64,000 nucleotides of DNA from Aliarcobacter faecis (GTDB taxonomy: Bacteria; Campylobacterota; Campylobacteria; Campylobacterales; Arcobacteraceae): NCBI RefSeq assembly GCF_013201705.1, contig NZ_CP053837.1:2046001-2110000 (forward strand), given 5' to 3'. How positions within the stretch are numbered: the first letter of the stretch is position 1; every line of letters begins with the position of its first letter. Made by a program: the position numbers and the translations under genes. Positions 19,230 through 31,200 of the stretch are shown piece after piece. The notes beneath the pieces were generated by a model that saw only the letters and a program-made list of their open reading frames with translations, had not been told where the DNA came from and made no database searches.

Positions 19230-22200
19230 TTAGATATTACTAATATCTATTTGGTCATCAATTATTAATTTAACTGTAGAGTTTGAACCTTTTCCTGTAT
19301 ACTCTTTGTATCCATTATTAGTAGCTTTAACATCCCATTCATTTAAATTTAATTGAACTTTATCTCCTATATTACCTTTAATATATAACTCATTTTTACC
19401 ATCAGTCATATCTACAACATCTTCTAGTTTTAAATTTTTTAATGAATGATTACCAGCTGTTAAATCTATCTCTTCTATATTTTTAATAGAAACTTTTCCT
19501 CTAATAACTGATAAATCAATATCATCATTACCACTAAGAACTAATTTATCATATCCTGTTCCACCATCAATAAACACATCTCCATAAGTAACACCATTTT
19601 TTGTACTTAAATCTGTATAAATTGTATCGTTTCCTGCTCCACCATAGATTACATCTCTTCCACCATTACCATATATAGTATCATCTCCAGCTCCACCATA
19701 GATATAGTCATTTCCTTCTTTTCCATAAATGATATCATTATCTGCTGTACCTTCAATAGTCCTTCCTATATTATCATCATTTTCATATATAGCACCATTT
19801 AATTTGATGTTAACATAACTATCTCTACTATCTCCATCTGCATCAGTTATAGTATATTTAAAAGTAGCTGTTTTATCATCATTTTCTTTAAAATTATCAT
19901 AAGTAGCTCTATTTAACTCAAATACATAGTGACCATTTTTATCTACAATCAAAGTACCATATGTTCCAACTATTTTAGTACTACCATCAGTTTGAACTAC
20001 ACCATTTTGCCAAACAATAGCATTATTAGTAGCTTTCCCATCTGCTCCAAAAATTGCATTTGAACCTGCATCATCACCATATGCATTACCTTCTATTTTT
20101 GGTAAAGGATCTGTTGAAACAATAGATGCAAAAAGATCAAATGAGTTATAGTTTGTTTGCCCTGCTGGTTGTTGACCAGCTTCCCAAGTATAAACCTGTT
20201 TTACAATATTTCCACTCTTATCTAAAAAACCATCTATTACAAATAGATACTCTTTTCCTCCAACATTTATTTTTTGAGAGAATGATTGCTCTTTTATAGT
20301 AACTATATCTCTATTTTGTTCTGCTGTACCACTATTTGATGTCTCATTATGATCAAGTACAATATCATGTACTATATGTACTGTTTCTCCATCAATAACT
20401 ACATCTAATTCAACTCTAAGTGTTGCTTGAGTAATTTCTGAACCAGCTGTAATAGGTTGATTTGTATGTGTAAATGTACCTAAATTTAACTGTGTATTAA
20501 TAACATTTTCTGACATATTTTTATATGTTGTATTTCCTTTAAAGTCATACCCAGATTTATTAGAAGCATCTCCCCATGTTAAAGTATCGTTACCTGGTAT
20601 TGTATCTGTATTTTTAGCTCCTGTATAACTATTACCTCCTTTCCATGTAGTAAACCCTGCTTGTAATTTACCAACATCAACTTGACCAACTGTTACGACT
20701 AAAATTTGTCCTCCAGCATTTGAATCATCTATTGAAGTTCTTGGATTATCATCATAAATGCCTAAATTTATTTTTCCACTACTTGTATCACCATTTACAT
20801 CTGTAGCTTTAATATTTATATCTTTAAATGCTATTTCATCTTCACCTTTTGATTTATCATGATTATGTGCCTGAGTTAAAGTATATTCATAACTAACTTT
20901 ACCATTATCATATCCAGTGATTTTTAATGTTCCATTCGGAACTGCAATAGGTGGAATGCTATTTCCAGCTATTAAATCAGATACATTTATAGCTGTATTA
21001 GCAATTGTAATACTAGCTATTCCATCAATAGCTTTTATAGTAAATGCTCCTGTTATAATATTACTTCCATCTCCTGCATTCGTTCCATTTACCATTCCTT
21101 TTTCATATACAATGATATTTTCATTTGAAACATATACAGTTGCATCACTATCTGTTGCATCTTTTGAAAAATCTGAGTTACACGGAGTTTCAATGCTTGC
21201 TGTTGCAATAATTTTTAAATCTACATAACCTGTACCTGCAGGAACTATCATTTTTACTTTACTATAATCTATAGATTTCGCTCCAGCTGGAATTATTACT
21301 TCCCAAGTACCATTTCCTAAATCTCTCATATTTGATAAATCAAATGTAGCACCTTCTGGAACATTATTTATTTTAACTGTTAAAGTTTCTCTTCCATCAT
21401 TACTTGTTAATGCAGCTTTTAAATCGACATAATAAACCTCACCAGTAATTTTTCCACTATTATCAACAACTACCTCATTAAATTCTATTGAATTAATTAA
21501 ATAATCATCATTTTTTCCTAAAGCTGAAAATCTTATCTCATCAAATAAAGTTCCATTGTTTGGTTTTAAATTAAATGGTCCATCTATAATATCTGTTAAA
21601 CCTTTTTGCGTTGTTTCTCCAACTAAAACTCCATTTTTATAAAATTTAATAAGGGCTGTTTCTATTGATGCTAACCAAGAGAATTTAACATTTACATCTG
21701 TTACATTATTATCAAATTTAACTCTAATTTCTTCAGATTTACCATCTAAATAACCAATTTCAGAATCATCACCTGAAGAAGCACCTTTTACACCAAATCC
21801 TTCTCTAGGAAGAGTTGCTATAGAAATTTCTCCTTTTGTACCATCTAAATTATAAGCTTCAACACTATATCCTTTTGAAGGAGTTGTAACATTTGTTTTA
21901 TCTATAGTTAAAGTATTAACAACATCTATACTAGCAGTTGGTACTGAAACAATTGGAGTTCCACCCACTGTTAATCCTACATCAAATGTTGTCGTATCTC
22001 CATTTGAATCACTTGCTGTTACTTCAAATACTGCATTTTTAACAACAAAATCTGTATTTACTGCAATAAATTTATATTTTCCAGTTTCAAAATCAAATAC
22101 AAGTTTAATTTTTCCATCATTTGTTAAAATACCATCTTGTGGATAGTTTGCCTTTGTATATATATTACCTTCAAATTTAATACTATCTATAGTAATATGA

Positions 22201-25200
22201 CCATCTCCTCCACTTATATTATCCATTACATCTCCATCAATTAGTGATGATTTAATTGTAGATAATAATTTGTCTGTTAATTTTGTAACATCTGTTGCTA
22301 AATGTGTCTCTTCTCCCATTAATGGTAAGAATTCTGTTTTAAATGTACCTTGACCTAAAATTCCAATAGAAAATGACTCATCCATTTTTGATAAAAAGTT
22401 ATCTTGATAATCTTTTAATATATTTTGGTTTATCTCTTTTCCTGCCCACGGAAAATCATTTCTAATTACATAAGTACCTGTTTTAGGATCATATATCATT
22501 CCATCCGTTGGATGCCCATCTGAGATAAAGTAAGAAACTGTTTTTCCATTTGTAAATGGTAATGAATTATTGTTAATAATTTCCATATTTTTTAACATAG
22601 CATCATCATAGTTTGTTGTATTATCACCTGCTTTTGTTATAGCTTCTAAATTTGTTATTAAAGTTTTCACTTCATCAATAGTCATCCAAACTTCACCATT
22701 TGCATTTGTTTTAATAAAACTATTTGTAGCAAAAACATTTAATGCAATTTTTACTTCTCCCATTTTTCCATAAGTATCAACTAAATCTTTTAATGCAGCT
22801 CTTGCATTTTCCATAGCATTATTTTTAGTCATACTAGAAGAAATATCTAATGTTAATATAAGATTATATTTATTTACTTGTATACAAGTTTGATTATTCT
22901 CTCCAACACCATGAACTGTTGCATCGCTTGCTTCTGCTTTTGCAAAGTTTGTACCATCAGCATTGTCATTTTTTTCTGTTGCAATTGCAGTAATTTTTAA
23001 ATCAACCCAATTAATATCTTGTGGTACATTTTTTAATACTAATGTATCAGCAATTGATGTATCTCCAGCTGGAACTTTTACATTCCATGTACCATCTACA
23101 TTTTTTGTAACTTCGTATTTTGTACTTATCAAATCTGTACCTTCTGGGACATTACTAATTTTAACTGTTAAAGTCTCACTTCCATCAGTATCTCTTAATG
23201 CAGCTTTAATCTCTACTGTATACTCATTAGAAGCTACTTTTACAGCATCAATACTTGCTGTTGGTACATCAGCAACTGCTGTAACTATTATTTCAGTTTT
23301 ATTTTCTATTGCAGACCATTGTATTCCATCATTAACTATAAATTTAAAACTTCCGTCTTCATCACTATTTAAATTTGGCTTAAATACTAATTTCCCACTA
23401 TTAATATCTGTTTTAGTTAATTCTTGTCCTACTTGAACTACTTTATTATTTAATAGTAATTGACCATTTACTGGAATTTCTGTAATTTTAACCTTTTCTA
23501 TTGTTGTTAATGGTGTACCAAAATCATCAATCGTTAATATATATTCTATATCTTCTTTAGTTGTAAAGCTAGCATCCGTTGTTAAGTCAAAATCATTATC
23601 TACTATTATCCCTGTTCCTGTTCCTGTTTTACCATCTAATGTTGCTGTAATTGTAAAGTTCTCATCTCCCTCTACTATTAAATCATCAAACGTTGGTACT
23701 TTTGTATAGAACTCTGTCTCACCTTTTGGAAGTGTTACTTCAAACTCTCCATTTCCTTTATTTACTGAAACTAACTCATTACCATTCTTATCATAGAACT
23801 TAACATTATTTAACACTAAATCATCATTAATATCTGCTGTCCCATTAGCTAGTTTTACTTCTACTATCTCATCTTTTGAGCTTGGGTTCTCTACTTTTGT
23901 TTTAAACAGTGCATCATTACCCTCTGGTATTTTTACATTACCATTCTCTAATGTGTTCCCTCCAAAGTTACCTGGTATATTTGGAACTGTTGGATCTGTT
24001 GGATCTACTGGTTCTACTGTTACTGTATATTCATCATTATCTACTATTATCCCTGTTCCTGTTCCTGTTTTACCATCTAATGTTGCTGTAATTGTAAAGT
24101 TCTCATCTCCCTCTACTATTAAATCATCAAACGTTGGTACTTTTGTATAGAACTCTGTCTCACCTTTTGGAAGTGTTACTTCAAACTCTCCATTTCCTTT
24201 ATTTACTGAAACTAACTCATTACCATTCTTATCATAGAACTTAACATTATTTAACACTAAATCATCATTAATATCTGCTGTCCCATTAGCTAGTTTTACT
24301 TCTACTATCTCATCTTTTGAGCTTGGGTTCTCTACTTTTGTTTTAAACAGTGCATCATTACCCTCTGGTATTTTTACATTACCATTCTCTAATGTGTTCC
24401 CTCCAAAGTTACCTGGTATATTTGGAACTGTTGGATCTGTTGGATCTACTGGTTCTACTGTTACTGTATATTCATCATTATCTACTATTATCCCTGTTCC
24501 TGTTCCTGTTTTACCATCTAATGTTGCTGTAATTGTAAAGTTCTCATCTCCCTCTACTATTAAATCATCAAACGTTGGTACTTTTGTATAGAACTCTGTC
24601 TCACCTTTTGGAAGTGTTACTTCAAACTCTCCATTTCCTTTATTTACTGAAACTAACTCATTACCATTCTTATCATAGAACTTAACATTATTTAACACTA
24701 AATCATCATTAATATCTGCTGTCCCATTAGCTAGTTTTACTTCTACTATCTCATCTTTTGAGCTTGGGTTCTCTACTTTTGTTTTAAACAGTGCATCATT
24801 ACCCTCTGGTATTTTTACATTACCATTCTCTAATGTGTTCCCTCCAAAGTTACCTGGTATATTTGGAACTGTTGGATCTGTTGGATCTACTGGTTCTACT
24901 GTTACTGTATATTCATCATTATCTACTATTATCCCTGTTCCTGTTCCTGTTTTACCATCTAATGTTGCTGTAATTGTAAAGTTCTCATCTCCCTCTACTA
25001 TTAAATCATCAAACGTTGGTACTTTTGTATAGAACTCTGTCTCACCTTTTGGAAGTGTTACTTCAAACTCTCCATTTCCTTTATTTACTGAAACTAACTC
25101 ATTACCATTCTTATCATAGAACTTAACATTATTTAACACTAAATCATCATTAATATCTGCTGTCCCATTAGCTAGTTTTACTTCTACTATCTCATCTTTT

Positions 25201-28200
25201 GAGCTTGGGTTCTCTACTTTTGTTTTAAACAGTGCATCATTACCCTCTGGTATTTTTACATTACCATTCTCTAATGTGTTCCCTCCAAAGTTACCTGGTA
25301 TATTTGGAACTGTTGGATCTGTTGGATCTACTGGTTCTACTGTTACTGTATATTCATCATTATCTACTATTATCCCTGTTCCTGTTCCTGTTTTACCATC
25401 TAATGTTGCTGTAATTGTAAAGTTCTCATCTCCCTCTACTATTAAATCATCAAACGTTGGTACTTTTGTATAGAACTCTGTCTCACCTTTTGGAAGTGTT
25501 ACTTCAAACTCTCCATTTCCTTTATTTACTGAAACTAACTCATTACCATTCTTATCATAGAACTTAACATTATTTAACACTAAATCATCATTAATATCTG
25601 CTGTCCCATTAGCTAGTTTTACTTCTACTATCTCATCTTTTGAGCTTGGGTTCTCTACTTTTGTTTTAAACAGTGCATCATTACCCTCTGGTATTTTTAC
25701 ATTACCATTCTCTAATGTGTTCCCTCCAAAGTTACCTGGTATATTTGGAACTGTTGGATCTGTTGGATCTACTGGTTCTACTGTTACTGTATATTCATCA
25801 TTATCTACTATTATCCCTGTTCCTGTTCCTGTTTTACCATCTAATGTTGCTGTAATTGTAAAGTTCTCATCTCCCTCTACTATTAAATCATCAAACGTTG
25901 GTACTTTTGTATAGAACTCTGTCTCACCTTTTGGAAGTGTTACTTCAAACTCTCCATTTCCTTTATTTACTGAAACTAACTCATTACCATTCTTATCATA
26001 GAACTTAACATTATTTAACACTAAATCATCATTAATATCTGCTGTCCCATTAGCTAGTTTTACTTCTACTATCTCATCTTTTGAGCTTGGGTTCTCTACT
26101 TTTGTTTTAAACAGTGCATCATTACCCTCTGGTATTTTTACATTACCATTCTCTAATGTGTTCCCTCCAAAGTTACCTGGTATATTTGGAACTGTTGGAT
26201 CTGTTGGATCTACTGGTTCTACTGTTACTGTATATTCATCATTATCTACTATTATCCCTGTTCCTGTTCCTGTTTTACCATCTAATGTTGCTGTAATTGT
26301 AAAGTTCTCATCTCCCTCTACTATTAAATCATCAAACGTTGGTACTTTTGTATAGAACTCTGTCTCACCTTTTGGAAGTGTTACTTCAAACTCTCCATTT
26401 CCTTTATTTACTGAAACTAACTCATTACCATTCTTATCATAGAACTTAACATTATTTAACACTAAATCATCATTAATATCTGCTGTCCCATTAGCTAGTT
26501 TTACTTCTACTATCTCATCTTTTGAGCTTGGGTTCTCTACTTTTGTTTTAAACAGTGCATCATTACCCTCTGGTATTTTTACATTACCATTCTCTAATGT
26601 GTTCCCTCCAAAGTTACCTGGTATATTTGGAACTGTTGGATCTGTTGGATCTACTGGTTCTACTGTTACTGTATATTCATCATTATCTACTATTATCCCT
26701 GTTCCTGTTCCTGTTTTACCATCTAATGTTGCTGTAATTGTAAAGTTCTCATCTCCCTCTACTATTAAATCATCAAACGTTGGTACTTTTGTATAGAACT
26801 CTGTCTCACCTTTTGGAAGTGTTACTTCAAACTCTCCATTTCCTTTATTTACTGAAACTAACTCATTACCATTCTTATCATAGAACTTAACATTATTTAA
26901 CACTAAATCATCATTAATATCTGCTGTCCCATTAGCTAGTTTTACTTCTACTATCTCATCTTTTGAGCTTGGGTTCTCTACTTTTGTTTTAAACAGTGCA
27001 TCATTACCCTCTGGTATTTTTACATTACCATTCTCTAATGTGTTCCCTCCAAAGTTACCTGGTATATTTGGAACTGTTGGATCTGTTGGATCTACTGGTT
27101 CTACTGTTACTGTATATTCATCATTATCTACTATTATCCCTGTTCCTGTTCCTGTTTTACCATCTAATGTTGCTGTAATTGTAAAGTTCTCATCTCCCTC
27201 TACTATTAAATCATCAAACGTTGGTACTTTTGTATAGAACTCTGTCTCACCTTTTGGAAGTGTTACTTCAAACTCTCCATTTCCTTTATTTACTGAAACT
27301 AACTCATTACCATTCTTATCATAGAACTTAACATTATTTAACACTAAATCATCATTAATATCTGCTGTCCCATTAGCTAGTTTTACTTCTACTATCTCAT
27401 CTTTTGAGCTTGGGTTCTCTACTTTTGTTTTAAACAGTGCATCATTACCCTCTGGTATTTTTACATTACCATTCTCTAATGTGTTCCCTCCAAAGTTACC
27501 TGGTATATTTGGAACTGTTGGATCTGTTGGATCTACTGGTTCTACTGTTACTGTATATTCATCATTATCTACTATTATCCCTGTTCCTGTTCCTGTTTTA
27601 CCATCTAATGTTGCTGTAATTGTAAAGTTCTCATCTCCCTCTACTATTAAATCATCAAACGTTGGTACTTTTGTATAGAACTCTGTCTCACCTTTTGGAA
27701 GTGTTACTTCAAACTCTCCATTTCCTTTATTTACTGAAACTAACTCATTACCATTCTTATCATAGAACTTAACATTATTTAACACTAAATCATCATTAAT
27801 ATCTGCTGTCCCATTAGCTAGTTTTACTTCTACTATCTCATCTTTTGAGCTTGGGTTCTCTACTTTTGTTTTAAACAGTGCATCATTACCCTCTGGTATT
27901 TTTACATTACCATTCTCTAATGTGTTCCCTCCAAAGTTACCTGGTATATTTGGAACTGTTGGATCTGTTGGATCTACTGGTTCTACTGTTACTGTATATT
28001 CATCATTATCTACTATTATCCCTGTTCCTGTTCCTGTTTTACCATCTAATGTTGCTGTAATTGTAAAGTTCTCATCTCCCTCTACTATTAAATCATCAAA
28101 CGTTGGTACTTTTGTATAGAACTCTGTCTCACCTTTTGGAAGTGTTACTTCAAACTCTCCATTTCCTTTATTTACTGAAACTAACTCATTACCATTCTTA

Positions 28201-31200
28201 TCATAGAACTTAACATTATTTAACACTAAATCATCATTAATATCTGCTGTCCCATTAGCTAGTTTTACTTCTACTATCTCATCTTTTGAGCTTGGGTTCT
28301 CTACTTTTGTTTTAAACAGTGCATCATTACCCTCTGGTATTTTTACATTACCATTCTCTAATGTGTTCCCTCCAAAGTTACCTGGTATATTTGGAACTGT
28401 TGGATCTGTTGGATCTACTGGTTCTACTGTTACTGTATATTCATCATTATCTACTATTATCCCTGTTCCTGTTCCTGTTTTACCATCTAATGTTGCTGTA
28501 ATTGTAAAGTTCTCATCTCCCTCTACTATTAAATCATCAAACGTTGGTACTTTTGTATAGAACTCTGTCTCACCTTTTGGAAGTGTTACTTCAAACTCTC
28601 CATTTCCTTTATTTACTGAAACTAACTCATTACCATTCTTATCATAGAACTTAACATTATTTAACACTAAATCATCATTAATATCTGCTGTCCCATTAGC
28701 TAGTTTTACTTCTACTATCTCATCTTTTGAGCTTGGGTTCTCTACTTTTGTTTTAAACAGTGCATCATTACCCTCTGGTATTTTTACATTACCATTCTCT
28801 AATGTGTTCCCTCCAAAGTTACCTGGTATATTTGGAACTGTTGGATCTGTTGGATCTACTGGTTCTACTGTTACTGTATATTCATCATTATCTACTATTA
28901 TCCCTGTTCCTGTTCCTGTTTTACCATCTAATGTTGCTGTAATTGTAAAGTTCTCATCTCCCTCTACTATTAAATCATCAAACGTTGGTACTTTTGTATA
29001 GAACTCTGTCTCACCTTTTGGAAGTGTTACTTCAAACTCTCCATTTCCTTTATTTACTGAAACTAACTCATTACCATTCTTATCATAGAACTTAACATTA
29101 TTTAACACTAAATCATCATTAATATCTGCTGTCCCATTAGCTAGTTTTACTTCTACTATCTCATCTTTTGAGCTTGGGTTCTCTACTTTTGTTTTAAACA
29201 GTGCATCATTACCCTCTGGTATTTTTACATTACCATTCTCTAATGTGTTCCCTCCAAAGTTACCTGGTATATTTGGAACTGTTGGATCTGTTGGATCTAC
29301 TGGTTCTACTGTTACTGTATATTCATCATTATCTACTATTATCCCTGTTCCTGTTCCTGTTTTACCATCTAATGTTGCTGTAATTGTAAAGTTCTCATCT
29401 CCCTCTACTATTAAATCATCAAACGTTGGTACTTTTGTATAGAACTCTGTCTCACCTTTTGGAAGTGTTACTTCAAACTCTCCATTTCCTTTATTTACTG
29501 AAACTAACTCATTACCATTCTTATCATAGAACTTAACATTATTTAACACTAAATCATCATTAATATCTGCTGTCCCATTAGCTAGTTTTACTTCTACTAT
29601 CTCATCTTTTGAGCTTGGGTTCTCTACTTTTGTTTTAAACAGTGCATCATTACCCTCTGGTATTTTTACATTACCATTCTCTAATGTGTTCCCTCCAAAG
29701 TTACCTGGTATATTTGGAACTGTTGGATCTGTTGGATCTACTGGTTCTACTGTTACTGTATATTCATCATTATCTACTATTATCCCTGTTCCTGTTCCTG
29801 TTTTACCATCTAATGTTGCTGTAATTGTAAAGTTCTCATCTCCCTCTACTATTAAATCATCAAACGTTGGTACTTTTGTATAGAACTCTGTCTCACCTTT
29901 TGGAAGTGTTACTTCAAACTCTCCATTTCCTTTATTTACTGAAACTAACTCATTACCATTCTTATCATAGAACTTAACATTATTTAACACTAAATCATCA
30001 TTAATATCTGCTGTCCCATTAGCTAGTTTTACTTCTACTATCTCATCTTTTGAGCTTGGGTTCTCTACTTTTGTTTTAAACAGTGCATCATTACCCTCTG
30101 GTATTTTTACATTACCATTCTCTAATGTGTTCCCTCCAAAGTTACCTGGTATATTTGGAACTGTTGGATCTGTTGGATCTACTGGTTCTACTGTTACTGT
30201 ATATTCATCATTATCTACTATTATCCCTGTTCCTGTTCCTGTTTTACCATCTAATGTTGCTGTAATTGTAAAGTTCTCATCTCCCTCTACTATTAAATCA
30301 TCAAACGTTGGTACTTTTGTATAGAACTCTGTCTCACCTTTTGGAAGTGTTACTTCAAACTCTCCATTTCCTTTATTTACTGAAACTAACTCATTACCAT
30401 TCTTATCATAGAACTTAACATTATTTAACACTAAATCATCATTAATATCTGCTGTCCCATTAGCTAGTTTTACTTCTACTATCTCATCTTTTGAGCTTGG
30501 GTTCTCTACTTTTGTTTTAAACAGTGCATCATTACCCTCTGGTATTTTTACATTACCATTCTCTAATGTGTTCCCTCCAAAGTTACCTGGTATATTTGGA
30601 ACTGTTGGATCTGTTGGATCTACTGGTTCTACTGTTACTGTATATTCATCATTATCTACTATTATCCCTGTTCCTGTTCCTGTTTTACCATCTAATGTTG
30701 CTGTAATTGTAAAGTTCTCATCTCCCTCTACTATTAAATCATCAAACGTTGGTACTTTTGTATAGAACTCTGTCTCACCTTTTGGAAGTGTTACTTCAAA
30801 CTCTCCATTTCCTTTATTTACTGAAACTAACTCATTACCATTCTTATCATAGAACTTAACATTATTTAACACTAAATCATCATTAATATCTGCTGTCCCA
30901 TTAGCTAGTTTTACTTCTACTATCTCATCTTTTGAGCTTGGGTTCTCTACTTTTGTTTTAAACAGTGCATCATTACCCTCTGGTATTTTTACATTACCAT
31001 TCTCTAATGTGTTCCCTCCAAAGTTACCTGGTATATTTGGAACTGTTGGATCTGTTGGATCTACTGGTTCTACTGTTACTGTATATTCATCATTATCTAC
31101 TATTATCCCTGTTCCTGTTCCTGTTTTACCATCTAATGTTGCTGTAATTGTAAAGTTCTCATCTCCCTCTACTATTAAATCATCAAACGTTGGTACTTTT

